This document shows positions 1 through 7,792 of a stretch of DNA of 35,099 bases, piece by piece (position 1 is the stretch's first letter; the number at the start of each line of letters is the position of its first letter). The DNA is taken from NCBI GenBank assembly GCA_949738465.1, contig CATJBQ010000136.1, forward strand, positions 1-35,099, in the 5' to 3' direction. This DNA comes from an uncultured Lachnospiraceae bacterium (lineage in GTDB: Bacteria; Bacillota; Clostridia; Lachnospirales; Lachnospiraceae). The notes below the pieces were generated by a model that did no database searches, was not told where the DNA came from, and saw only the letters and a program-made list of their open reading frames with translations. A program made the translations under genes and the position numbers.

Positions 1-21
1 AGATTTTTTTCAGATAATCTT

Positions 22-942
22 TTACTTTCTCTTTAAAAATTCCACCCCTTTTCCCCCCGCCCCGAGTTTTTTTTTATTTTTTATCCAATTTTTTGTGCAT
101 TCGACAAATTTGCTGGTGGAAGGCGAGCATTTTCCCGTGGCGGCGGTGACAATTCCGAACCGTCTCGGCGGCCAGTCAGACAGCGGAACGGCGCTGATTT
201 CTGCCGTTTCATTGGCGATCATTAACCTGGGCAGAACGGTCAGCCCAAGATGATTCTCCACCATGGATACGATCGTTCCTACATCCTTAATCATGTGGAT
301 GGTCTGTTTTGAAAGGCCATATTCTCCAATCAGACCCATGATTTCCCGATCCGAACCCCAGTTTGGCAATATGAATTTTTCTTCCTTTAACTCCTCCAGT
401 GAGATGGACTGCCTTTCGGCCAGAGGATGTGACTTCGCCATTACCACTACATAAGGATCGTCAACCATATGATGAAATTCCAGCATTTTAGATGAGGGTT
501 CTCCGGCAAAGGCAACGTCTATGACCCCTTCCGTCAAATTATTTTCAATTTCTTCATAAAGGTTCAGGATGATTTCTATATGAATATTGGGATACTGCCG
601 GTTCATATCCTTTAAAATGCCGGGCAGCCACCGTTTCGTCACGCTGCGCAGTCCCCCCACCCGGACGGTTCCCCACTCCATCCCTTTCATGGAGGCTGCC
701 GCTTCTTCCAGCCGCTGCTGCGCATTCAGGATCTCCGCCATGTAGGGAAGCAGTCCTTCTCCGGCTTCTGTCAGCGAAATCCTGCCGCGGCTCCGGACAA
801 ACAATGGCAGCCCCAATTCCTCCTCCAGTCTGGCGATAGCGTAGCTGACACCGGGCACCGTCTGGTGGGTATTGGCCGCAGCCTTGCTCATATTCTGTGT
901 TTTTGCCACCTCCAGAAAGGTCTCATATTTTGACAAAGACAT
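22..942 (-). CDS. LysR-family transcriptional regulator
   Basis: A 306-residue LysR-type regulator. The N-terminus carries the winged helix-turn-helix (pattern SKAAANTHQTVPGVSYAIAR, then LEEELGLPLFVR, about residues 18-52). A periplasmic-binding-protein-like effector domain follows from about residue 90. I chose the ATG at 942 because GAGAGGTG lies just upstream; a GTG five codons earlier is possible but less well placed. It is the last gene of a minus-strand series (PhzA/B-like, symporter, PhzA/B-like, lysR), so it probably regulates that operon. A 15-bp palindrome at 991-1005 lies about 50 bp upstream of the start and could be an autoregulatory site. The C-terminus is rich in Lys and Gly and is encoded by long homopolymer runs (positions 45-85), so its exact end is easily changed by slippage. 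The effector is unknown. The family call is certain; the target is inferred. Confidence 0.93.
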   Translation of the reverse strand: MSLSKYETFLEVAKTQNMSKAAANTHQTVPGVSYAIARLEEELGLPLFVRSRGRISLTEAGEGLLPYMAEILNAQQRLEEAAASMKGMEWGTVRVGGLRSVTKRWLPGILKDMNRQYPNIHIEIILNLYEEIENNLTEGVIDVAFAGEPSSKMLEFHHMVDDPYVVVMAKSHPLAERQSISLEELKEEKFILPNWGSDREIMGLIGEYGLSKQTIHMIKDVGTIVSMVENHLGLTVLPRLMIANETAEISAVPLSDWPPRRFGIVTAATGKCSPSTSKFVECTKNWIKNKKKLGAGGKGVEFLKRK

Positions 943-990
943 AATAGCACCTCTCACCTTCCCTTTTGGGTTTTTACTGTGATTGGTGCT

Positions 991-1005
991 ATTTTATCAT
1001 AAAAT
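991..1005. promoter_or_regulatory. Palindrome upstream of lysR, candidate operator
   Basis: ATTTTATCATAAAAT has 7-bp perfect arms around one central base. It sits between the end of the first PhzA/B-like gene and the lysR start. LysR proteins commonly bind dyad sites near their own gene. That this is such a site is inference. Confidence 0.35.
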
Positions 1006-1027
1006 TTGATTTCAGAACAGTCCTTCT

Positions 1028-1507
1028 TTAATGTTTGGACAGTAACTGTTCTGTATCCTCCTTGGCATCCGGCATTTCCGGAAGCTTCACGCCTAAGGCT
1101 TTCATCAGCTTCAATGGATTGTTGATCTCCCTCATCTCCAGAATCCGTCCGTCCTTCATCCGGAAACAGAACACATAATGGTTCTCATAGCTGGTAGGGC
1201 CTTGGGAGGAACCCACATTCTGCTGGCCTTTCCCGTAAGCCTCCACCCAGAATTTATCCGGATCCTGGGTTTCGTCTATCGTGATATTTTCCCATGCCCA
1301 GGTGGGGAAAAAGGTCTTGTTGGCTGTGAAATTTTTCAATACCTCATCCTTGCCTTCCCAACGCTGGGGCGCGCCTCCGTTGGCGGCATAGGTCAGCTCC
1401 TTGCAGCCGTTTTCGTCGAACAGCTCTGCCCTGGCCTCCCCATGAAGCTGGAAAAATTGTTGAATGGATGCTCTGTTTTTGTCTCTTACATTTGTAGGAT
1501 TACTCAT
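1028..1507 (-). CDS. PhzA/PhzB-like NTF2-fold protein (copy 1)
   Basis: 159 residues, a typical length for single-domain NTF2/SnoaL-like proteins. The C-terminal half follows the PhzA/PhzB family pattern closely: an ENHYVFCFRMKDGRI segment, then REINNPLKLMKALGV, matching the ENHY...GRI...NPMQKLRALG signature remembered from Pseudomonas PhzA. The central DPDKFWVEAYGKG segment matches DPNHFWVECDGRG. PhzA/B act in phenazine assembly as acid/base-like catalysts of a condensation. Related NTF2-fold enzymes include dehydratases and isomerases. No other phenazine genes are visible, so the substrate is probably different. An AGGAG ribosome binding site precedes the ATG. The gene lies 20 bp downstream of the symporter and shares an operon with a second, divergent member of the family. 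Confidence 0.82.
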   Translation of the reverse strand: MSNPTNVRDKNRASIQQFFQLHGEARAELFDENGCKELTYAANGGAPQRWEGKDEVLKNFTANKTFFPTWAWENITIDETQDPDKFWVEAYGKGQQNVGSSQGPTSYENHYVFCFRMKDGRILEMREINNPLKLMKALGVKLPEMPDAKEDTEQLLSKH

Positions 1508-1527
1508 TTTCTGCTCCTCATTTCTGA

Positions 1528-2937
1528 CTATTTTTCAATGGCGGCCGCATGCTTTGTGACCAGGTCTTCTCGAATCTGCTGCATTTCCCGGGCTTTCATC
1601 CGCAGGAAAATGAGTCCCGCGGCGGAGATCAGGAAAAACAGGGCCGGTACGATGCAGGTAACCAGGCGGATTCCTTCTCTGGCAGACGGCGTCTGTTCAA
1701 AGCCCAGCGCTGCCTCGTAGCCTACGGCGCTCAAAAGTACGGAGGTCAGCATGGTTCCAAAGCCGGTGGTTATTTTCTGGATAAAGGTTAAAACGGTGTT
1801 GACGGTACCCGGAGCCGCCACGCCATTTTTCCATTCGCCGTAGTCCACGGCGTCGGGGATGAAGCTGAAGGTCACGGCGTAAACGATCATCATGCCCACG
1901 CTGAATCCGATACACATCAGATAACCGCTAACCGCGAACATGCCCAGGCCGTATCCGAGAACCATCAGTCCGCAGAATATTGCCACACCAATCCAGTAAA
2001 CGGCGATACGTGGCAGACGTTTCATCATGGCCGGAAGCACAACCAGGCTTAAAACCGTTGCGACAATGGCGGCTGCAAGCTGGCTCTGGCTCATAAGTGC
2101 CGGATTGATTTTATAATATAGGAAATAATAGCTCATCATACCGCCGAACATGGCGATGCCGATGGAATGCAGCACGTTACAGATTAACGCTCCCAGGAAT
2201 ATCCGGTTTCCTTTAAATACCCGGAAGCCTTCCTTCAGGGGCAGGCTTTTTCCGGCATTTAAGGTAACCCGCTCGCGAATGGACAGGCCGCACAGCAGGT
2301 AGCATACGGCGCTGATTGCCGCCACAAAGATTCCCAATGCCCGAAAGGCCGCTTCATTATTGGATACGCCTCCTCCAAAATACATCATGACCGGGGTCGC
2401 CAATGCCACCACAAGGCCGCTGACGTTAAGTCCCACCTGGCGCGCCAGCACCAGGCCCCGTCTCTCGTTGTCATTGTCCGTAGCTACGGAGGTAAAGGCA
2501 CTGTAGGAGGTATACATAATGGTTGTAAAAATACTTCCGTACACCAGATAGATCAGATAAATCCAAAACAGCGCAAAGGCGCTTCCCGGTGTAACAAAGT
2601 CCGGACAGATAAACAGCAGCAAAAAGGATAGGCAAGCCGGTATCGCCATGGTGATATACCAGGGCCGGAAGGATCCCAGCCGGGTATGGGTACGGTCTCC
2701 CAGCGTTCCAAAGAAAATATCCGTAAAGGCGTCCACAAACCGGCAGACCAGCGTTACCGAACCGGCATAAAGCATCGGAATGTTTAAAATGTTGGTCATA
2801 AACATTAACAAATAAATCCCCATCAGGGTATTCTGGATCTGATAACCCAGCATTCCCGCCGTGTACCCCACATATTCAATTTTTCTTACTCTCGTTCCGG
2901 CATAAGGCAGAACGGCCGGAATTTTCGCTTTTGACAT
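1528..2937 (-). CDS. GPH-type cation:glycoside symporter (MelB-like MFS)
   Basis: 469 residues with about 12 hydrophobic segments. The N-terminal half has the glycoside-pentoside-hexuronide family hallmarks: RFVDAFTDIFFG (Asp69 and Asp73 correspond to the cation-site aspartates Asp55 and Asp59 of MelB) followed by GDRTHTRLGSFRPW. The mid-loop PDAVDYGEWKNGVAAPGT at about residues 365-382 is also typical of the family. These carriers move sugars, glycosides or hexuronides with Na+ or H+. Family members in gut anaerobes also sit beside enzymes for plant glycosides or steroids, so the substrate cannot be read from sequence. The start is supported by AAGAAGG six bases upstream. The gene is flanked by PhzA/B-like genes at 14 and 20 bp, so it is clearly part of one operon. 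Confidence 0.92.
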   Translation of the reverse strand: MSKAKIPAVLPYAGTRVRKIEYVGYTAGMLGYQIQNTLMGIYLLMFMTNILNIPMLYAGSVTLVCRFVDAFTDIFFGTLGDRTHTRLGSFRPWYITMAIPACLSFLLLFICPDFVTPGSAFALFWIYLIYLVYGSIFTTIMYTSYSAFTSVATDNDNERRGLVLARQVGLNVSGLVVALATPVMMYFGGGVSNNEAAFRALGIFVAAISAVCYLLCGLSIRERVTLNAGKSLPLKEGFRVFKGNRIFLGALICNVLHSIGIAMFGGMMSYYFLYYKINPALMSQSQLAAAIVATVLSLVVLPAMMKRLPRIAVYWIGVAIFCGLMVLGYGLGMFAVSGYLMCIGFSVGMMIVYAVTFSFIPDAVDYGEWKNGVAAPGTVNTVLTFIQKITTGFGTMLTSVLLSAVGYEAALGFEQTPSAREGIRLVTCIVPALFFLISAAGLIFLRMKAREMQQIREDLVTKHAAAIEK

Positions 2938-2951
2938 GATATACCTTCTTT

Positions 2952-3455
2952 CTATACTCCTTTCGGGAACTGTACTTCTGGAAGCTCAAGCCCCAGCGTA
3001 TGATACATCTGGCAGAAGTTCATATGCTCGTGGTAGCGCTTAATCAACCCATCCTCCATCTCAAATACATGGAAAAAATAGTTTTTGTATATTTTTTCCT
3101 CATAGGCCGGGAATCTGATGGTGAAGCTGCCAAGTGCGGAGACCACAATGTAATTGGGATCCTCCGACAGCATCAGGTGCAGATCCGAGTATACGCCGTC
3201 CGCAAACCATTTGCTGTTCCAGGCGTCGCTCATCTGAAGCCCTTCATGGCCCGGCACGCCCCACTCGATAAATTCCGGCTCCGGATACCCCTTAGCCGGC
3301 CCGGTATAGCCGCCCTGGCCGGCCGGCGTAAACAGCTTCCAGCGCTCCAGCCGCCCGTCGCCGGAACAGTTCATGTACTTCATTACCGTTTCGATATTTT
3401 TACGGCGAAGCTCTTTTTCGTTTTGAAATGAATCCAGGTATTTTTCAATATCCAT
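2952..3455 (-). CDS. PhzA/PhzB-like NTF2-fold protein (copy 2)
   Basis: 167 residues from the ATG at 3455, which has AGGAGGGAG in good position. An upstream in-frame start at 3506 lacks a site and falls in a regulatory palindrome. The arrangement resembles PhzA/B: an N-terminal RRKNIETVMKYM helix, a Trp-rich core, DPNYIVVSALG, then a YFFHVFEMEDGLIKRYHEHMNF segment and the closing TLGLELPEV, equivalent to ALGVKLPEM in copy 1. The two copies are clearly different in sequence, so they may form a heteromer or act in successive steps (inference). This is the first gene of the operon, 14 bp before the symporter. It could be described as a generic SnoaL/NTF2 protein; the PhzA/B subgroup is my preferred call. 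No phenazine pathway is implied. Confidence 0.78.
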   Translation of the reverse strand: MDIEKYLDSFQNEKELRRKNIETVMKYMNCSGDGRLERWKLFTPAGQGGYTGPAKGYPEPEFIEWGVPGHEGLQMSDAWNSKWFADGVYSDLHLMLSEDPNYIVVSALGSFTIRFPAYEEKIYKNYFFHVFEMEDGLIKRYHEHMNFCQMYHTLGLELPEVQFPKGV

Positions 3456-3497
3456 CTCTGTCTCCCTCCTGTTTGATATTTTTTTCACAAAGCTCTG

Positions 3498-3513
3498 ATA
3501 AAACATGTTTTAT
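3498..3513. promoter_or_regulatory. 16-bp perfect palindrome upstream of the PhzA/B-symporter operon
   Basis: ATAAAACATGTTTTAT is self-complementary over all 16 bases. It starts 43 bp upstream of the first gene of the operon. It is a plausible operator for the operon's LysR regulator or for another dimeric repressor. Confidence 0.4.
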
Positions 3514-3545
3514 AGTTTTAGGATAACACCGGATTTGCCGGCTGT

Positions 3546-3587
3546 ATATTAAAGGTTTCTTTATCGAAATAAAAAAATCTTTAATAT
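3546..3587. promoter_or_regulatory. Spaced inverted repeat in the operon/proC intergenic region
   Basis: ATATTAAAG at 3546-3554 is repeated inverted as CTTTAATAT at 3579-3587. Between them lies a smaller dyad, TTTAT-CGAA-ATAAA. This is the divergent region between the PhzA/B operon (minus) and proC (plus). The pairing of a distal dyad with a proximal palindrome at 3498-3513 is compatible with a LysR recognition site plus activation site, but no protein-site match can be shown here. Confidence 0.35.
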
Positions 3588-3671
3588 ATTTCTTTTCATT
3601 ACAGGAGTTATACTATAGAATAGATAGGAACAGACAAAATGCATTTCAAAAGCAGAAAAGAGGAGAAACAA

Positions 3672-4517
3672 ATGGAATCTAAGAAAATCAGTAAATCAAT
3701 CTCGTTTATCGGCGCCGGCAATATGGGCGGCGCCATCATACAGGCGGTCTGCCGGACAGCGGATCCCGGAAAGGTATTTATTACGGACTATCAGCAGGAC
3801 AAGGCCGAAGCCCTGGCGGCTAAGACCGGCTGCCGGACGGCGGGAAGCAATGATGAGGCCGTTCTGTCCGGGGATTATATTTTTCTCTGTGTAAAGCCTC
3901 AGGTGATGGGCAGCGTTCTGGCCGGAATCTCCCCCACGCTGAATACGCTTAAGGAAAAAGGGGAGCATAAGGTTCTGGTATCGATTGCCGCCGGGCTTAC
4001 CATTGACAGCCTCCGGGAAAAATTGTCGGGAGCTTGCCGGGATATGCCGATTGTGCGGATTATGCCCAATATGCCGGTTACCATCGGAAAAGGGATGCTG
4101 GCTCTGGCGGCAGGCACGGATGTTCCTTCCGCAGCTCTGGAGGATCTGAAAACCGCCCTGACAGAAGCGGGGCGGGTGGAACAGCTTTCGGAGAGCCTGA
4201 TGGATGCATTTACGGTGGTCAGCGGCTGTACGCCGGCCTTCATCTATATGTTTATTGAGGCGCTGGCAGACGGCGGCGTTATGACGGGCCTCACCAGACA
4301 GCAGGCCCTTACCTATGCCGCCCAGGCCGTCATGGGCTCCGCCGCCATGGTTCTGGAGACCGGGGAGCATCCCGGCGCCTTAAAGGACGCCGTTTGTTCT
4401 CCCAAGGGTTCTACCATTGCCGGTGTAGCGGCCTTAGAACAGAGAGGTTTCCGTTCCGCAGCCATCGAAGCGGTCCGATGCGGATTTCTGCGGAATGTGG
4501 AGCTTGGAAAGGATTGA
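3672..4517 (+). CDS. proC: Pyrroline-5-carboxylate reductase
   Basis: Catalyses the last step of proline synthesis, NAD(P)H-dependent reduction of pyrroline-5-carboxylate, in the cytoplasm. 281 residues, close to the usual 265-280. The N-terminal Rossmann motif is GAGNMGG at residues 14-20. The C-terminal dimerisation domain shows the ProC pattern, with DAFTVVSGCTPAF at about 177-189 and the AVCSPKGSTIAG signature near residue 250 (family SPGGTT). The start at 3672 follows AGAGGAG at a good distance; an ATG at 3639 is possible but has a weaker site. The gene stands alone. It ends two bases before the stop of the convergent permease gene, leaving no room for a separate terminator. No proA or proB is nearby. 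Confidence 0.95.
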   Translation: MESKKISKSISFIGAGNMGGAIIQAVCRTADPGKVFITDYQQDKAEALAAKTGCRTAGSNDEAVLSGDYIFLCVKPQVMGSVLAGISPTLNTLKEKGEHKVLVSIAAGLTIDSLREKLSGACRDMPIVRIMPNMPVTIGKGMLALAAGTDVPSAALEDLKTALTEAGRVEQLSESLMDAFTVVSGCTPAFIYMFIEALADGGVMTGLTRQQALTYAAQAVMGSAAMVLETGEHPGALKDAVCSPKGSTIAGVAALEQRGFRSAAIEAVRCGFLRNVELGKD

Positions 4518-4519
4518 TC

Positions 4520-5848
4520 CTATTCGTAACGCAGGGCGTCGACCACCTCCATCTTCGACGCCTTGTTGGCCGGATAATATCCGAAGAATACACCGATCAG
4601 CATGGAGAAAAAGAGGGAGAGCAGCACCGCTTTTACGGAAGGATGCACGGATATAATAATGTAGCTGGCATACTCGGCATACATGTTCTGCATCACAAAA
4701 CCGGCCACAACCCCCAGCAGGGCGCCAATGGCAATGCCCAGCGCCACGCCGATGCTTCCTCCGATAAGGCACAGTACAATTGCTTCCACCACAAATTGCA
4801 GCTTAATAGTCCTGCGCCTGGCCCCTATGGCCATCCGCACGCCGATCTCCCTGGTCCGTTCGGTGACAGACACCAGCATGATATTCATAACGCCTACGCC
4901 GCCTACGATCAGGGAAATTGCCGCAATTCCGGACACTGCCATGGTGATTACGTTAAGCACCGTATTGATCATACCCATTTCAGACTGCATGTTAAATGCC
5001 ATTACATGATAATCTTTATTCTTTTCGTATTTCCGCTCAAAAAATTCTTCCGTATGCTCCATGGCCTGATTCATGTCTGCTAAGGGATCCACCAGCAGAT
5101 TAAAGTAATTGTAACCGCTGGCCGTATAATCTTTCAGCTTAAAGCTGGTCAGAAGCGGAATCATCACCTGGGTGTAACGGTCCTTCTCCGGAACGCTGGT
5201 ATCCACCCTGCCAAACAACGCCGGATTGTATTCGTAAACTCCCACAATCACAAAGGTATTGACATTTCCGTCGCTGCCTGTGATGGTAATCTGCTCCCCT
5301 ATGGGATTTTTTCCGTCAAAAAAATGTTCCGCCATGGTATCTGCCACCAGGCACACCTTTTTTCTTCTCTGATTATCCTCCCGGGTAAGGCTCCGCCCGG
5401 CATACCGCTTCAGCTTCATGAAATCGAGATATTCCGGCGTAGTTCCTTCTATGCTCACATTTGCATAATTATCTGTATCCGCCTCATCCACGATCTTTCC
5501 TTCACCGAAGTACTCGGAGGCGGCAACTCCCATAATCTCGTTGGGATACATTTCTATCAGCTCGTCGATCATCTCCTGGGTGACATAATCCGTATCTTCC
5601 AGCTCCGGATAAACCCAGGTGTCCCAATCCTCATCATTCTCCGGATACCGTGCCTCCAAAGAAACAGAGATGGTATTTCCACCCATGGAGTTCAGGGTAG
5701 CCGTTAAGGTGCTCTGGATGGAACTGCCGATGGTGGTGATAATAATTACCGAGCTGATGCCGATAATGATTCCCAGCATTGTCAGCAGTGAGCGCATTTT
5801 ATTACTGAAAATGCTGGTAACCGCTTCCCTAATATTTTCCAAGAACAT
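4520..5848 (-). CDS. MacB-like ABC transporter permease (FtsX domain, no ATPase domain)
   Basis: 442 residues. There is a TM segment near the N-terminus (LLTMLGIIIGISSVIIITTI, about 21-40), then an extracellular MacB periplasmic-core domain of about 230 residues, then three TM segments of the FtsX domain and the typical end PANKASKMEVVDALRYE. The motif ERTREIGVRMAIGARRR is the coupling-helix region shared by LolC/MacB permeases. E. coli MacB has its ATPase fused at the N-terminus; Firmicutes homologues use a separate LolD-like ATPase, and none is encoded here. The gene starts inside the end of the adaptor gene (20-bp overlap), so the two are translationally coupled. Likely role: mechanotransmission-type export or antimicrobial-peptide resistance, with an ATPase encoded elsewhere (inference). 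Confidence 0.9.
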   Translation of the reverse strand: MFLENIREAVTSIFSNKMRSLLTMLGIIIGISSVIIITTIGSSIQSTLTATLNSMGGNTISVSLEARYPENDEDWDTWVYPELEDTDYVTQEMIDELIEMYPNEIMGVAASEYFGEGKIVDEADTDNYANVSIEGTTPEYLDFMKLKRYAGRSLTREDNQRRKKVCLVADTMAEHFFDGKNPIGEQITITGSDGNVNTFVIVGVYEYNPALFGRVDTSVPEKDRYTQVMIPLLTSFKLKDYTASGYNYFNLLVDPLADMNQAMEHTEEFFERKYEKNKDYHVMAFNMQSEMGMINTVLNVITMAVSGIAAISLIVGGVGVMNIMLVSVTERTREIGVRMAIGARRRTIKLQFVVEAIVLCLIGGSIGVALGIAIGALLGVVAGFVMQNMYAEYASYIIISVHPSVKAVLLSLFFSMLIGVFFGYYPANKASKMEVVDALRYE

Positions 5849-7358
5849 CAGTTTGTACCTCCTGGTATATTTCCTCCGGTATAAAAACGCTTCCCTCCGT
5901 TACCGCTCCGGTATAATCATGGATCAGCAGTTCTCCCGCCTGAAGACTTCCGCCGCTCACTTCCACATAATAATCGATTTCCTCACCCAGTGTGAGATCT
6001 CTGCGGACTGCTACTGCCTGGCCGTCTCCCATGCTTTCTGCCACCAGCACATAAGGGTTCTCTTCCTCGTCATACCGGATCAGATCATAGGGCACCGCCA
6101 ATGCATCCTTTTTTTCCTGTAAAATAATTTTGGCGGTCGCGGTCATTCCGATCAACAGCTCCGCATGATCTATGGTGATCTCTGCAGAATACCCCGCCAC
6201 AGCGCCCTCTCCCGGCATGGCATTGGGATTTACGGACTGGTTTTTCACCCGCACTACCCGTGTGACGCTTCCTGACAATTCTTCCTCGCCGGTGGCATTG
6301 GTCTTGATTACGGCCTTCATCCCCTCCGAAATTTTCAAAATATCTGTTTCCTTCACCTCAACGGCCACTTTCAGCACGCTGGTGTCTTCTATGGTAATCA
6401 TTGTCTGGCCTGCACCGTAACGGTCCCCCACCGACACGTTGACCGCGGTAATTACACCGCCACAGGGAGCGGTCAGCTTACAGTCGGCTAGCTGCTCCTT
6501 CAGCAGATCCAACTGCGCGCTGAGGTCTGCAGACGCATCTGTCTGGTATTTTGCCATCTCCACCGTGTTCTGTGCGGCGGAAACGGCCCGTCCGGTACTG
6601 GTTACCGTTTCCTCGTAAGCGTCTTTCGCCGCTGAAACAGCGCTGTTGGCGGCGGGCAGGGACTGTTCGCAGGATAGCCTCTGCTGTTCTAAGACTGCCA
6701 GTTCCTCTGTGATCTCCTGATGGGCCGTTACCGCCTCCTGATAGGCTGCAAGCTGTTCTTCCGAAAGATCCTTCTGGGGCTCTAAGGATGCCACAAGCGC
6801 CGCGGCCTGTGCCTGCGCTTCCTTCTTGCTTCCAATCTCCCCATCCAGAACACGGATCTGTCCCTGGAGCTCCTCCACCTGGCCCTGCGCCTCCGAAACG
6901 GCTGCCGCGGCGCGGTTTATGGCGTTGCTCTGATCCTCCTTTGCCTCGGCAAGGCTTTTATCTCTCTGGGACGCCTCGTTTCTGGCCAGCGCATCCGCAT
7001 TTTGAATCTGCTTCTCCAGCTCGGCAATCTGCTTTTCCAGTTCCGTTGTATCAAGAGAAATCAGCGCGTCGCCTGTCTTTACCGCATCCCCTACCTGTAC
7101 ATTGACATTCAATACTTCCGCAGATGCCTGGGATACCACATTGGTACGGCTGATTCCGGATACCGTTCCATTAAGGGAAATATAATCCGACAAATCCCGC
7201 GTCTTCACCGGTTCCACCTCCACGGTATTGACGGCTGTCTCAACTTCGCCGGTGAACTTCTTCACCATAATCATGATTGCGGCTACAGCTATGACGGCAA
7301 GAGCCGCAAGCAGCACGATCAGCCATATTTTTTTCTTTTTCTTCTTCCCTGCTTCCAT
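5829..7358 (-). CDS. MacA/HlyD-like efflux adaptor (periplasmic-adaptor family)
   Basis: 509 residues. A Lys-rich N-terminus is followed by one TM segment (about 10-32), then lipoyl/barrel-sandwich halves split by a long alpha-helical coiled coil (about 105-290, rich in Gln, Glu and Ala). The second lipoyl half is KLTAPCGGVITAVNVSVGD, followed by a beta-barrel and a C-terminal membrane-proximal domain. The coiled coil makes it considerably longer than E. coli MacA. It probably stacks on the FtsX permease of the overlapping gene. The ribosome site AAAGGAGAGG is strong. The start is only about 32 bp downstream of the tRNA-Ser terminator, so no independent promoter is obvious. Confidence 0.9.
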   Translation of the reverse strand: MEAGKKKKKKIWLIVLLAALAVIAVAAIMIMVKKFTGEVETAVNTVEVEPVKTRDLSDYISLNGTVSGISRTNVVSQASAEVLNVNVQVGDAVKTGDALISLDTTELEKQIAELEKQIQNADALARNEASQRDKSLAEAKEDQSNAINRAAAAVSEAQGQVEELQGQIRVLDGEIGSKKEAQAQAAALVASLEPQKDLSEEQLAAYQEAVTAHQEITEELAVLEQQRLSCEQSLPAANSAVSAAKDAYEETVTSTGRAVSAAQNTVEMAKYQTDASADLSAQLDLLKEQLADCKLTAPCGGVITAVNVSVGDRYGAGQTMITIEDTSVLKVAVEVKETDILKISEGMKAVIKTNATGEEELSGSVTRVVRVKNQSVNPNAMPGEGAVAGYSAEITIDHAELLIGMTATAKIILQEKKDALAVPYDLIRYDEEENPYVLVAESMGDGQAVAVRRDLTLGEEIDYYVEVSGGSLQAGELLIHDYTGAVTEGSVFIPEEIYQEVQTDVLGKY

Positions 7359-7389
7359 AAATTCCTCTCCTTTGGATTTGCTATAAAGT

Positions 7390-7420
7390 AAAAAAACCGG
7401 GACAGATCATCTGTCCCGGT
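7390..7420 (-). terminator. Rho-independent terminator of tRNA-Ser
   Basis: On the minus strand ACCGGGACAGAT pairs with ATCTGTCCCGGT and is followed immediately by seven T residues. It lies between the tRNA-Ser gene and the adaptor gene, both read on the minus strand. Confidence 0.9.
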
Positions 7421-7428
7421 AATCCGAA

Positions 7429-7516
7429 CGGAGAAGGAGGGATTTGAACCCTCGCGCCGGTCACCCGACCTATACCCTTAGCAGGGGCACCTCTTCGGCC
7501 ACTTGAGTACTTCTCC
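7429..7516 (-). tRNA. tRNA-Ser (anticodon GCU)
   Basis: 88 nt. The acceptor stem is GGAGAAG/CTTCTCC with discriminator G. The D-arm contains AAGTGGCCGAAGAGG, the anticodon stem-loop is CCCCTGCTAAGGG (loop CTGCTAA, anticodon GCT), the variable arm is long and typical of class II serine tRNAs, and the T-arm is GAGGGTTCAAATCCCTC. CCA is not encoded. It reads AGC and AGU codons. Confidence 0.96.
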
Positions 7517-7554
7517 GAACCGTCACATTGAGCGAATCTCGTGACGCTTTATTC

Positions 7555-7583
7555 ATTCTACTAGAGTATTTCCATTTTGTCAA
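7555..7583 (-). promoter_or_regulatory. Sigma-A promoter of tRNA-Ser
   Basis: On the minus strand TTGACA, a 17-bp spacer and TAGAAT precede the tRNA 5' end by about 38 bp. Confidence 0.8.
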
Positions 7584-7715
7584 TAGTTATTCTTTATTTT
7601 AACCAAGGAAAATTCACGAAAAATTTCCGGAACCATATGCAACATTTGATAAGAAGATGTTGCTTAAACGACATTTTGGATTTCATTAATGGTGTACAAA
7701 GAAATAAAATCTTGC

Positions 7716-7728
7716 TATCATTATGATA
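7716..7728. promoter_or_regulatory. Small palindrome upstream of the flavin reductase gene
   Basis: TATCATTATGATA has 6-bp perfect arms around one base, 65 bp before the start codon of the flavin reductase. It is a possible operator. The remaining 7522-7792 interval shows no other gene, and I could not pick a convincing -35/-10 pair for the reductase. Confidence 0.25.
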
Positions 7729-7792
7729 TCTAAAAAGATCAGAAGCAGACTGTTCCCCGGCAAGGGGCAGTACAGAAAGGAGTTCGGTCATT

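Noticed and set aside
1028-3455. Phenazine biosynthesis cluster
   Set aside because: Only PhzA/B-like NTF2-fold proteins are present; no PhzC, D, E, F or G homologue is visible, and the operon contains a symporter.
3696-4370. Long antisense reading frame inside proC (and a plus-strand one at 4394-5083)
   Set aside because: They lie opposite well-conserved genes, show no recognisable family and have no ribosome sites; they are shadows of GC-biased codons.
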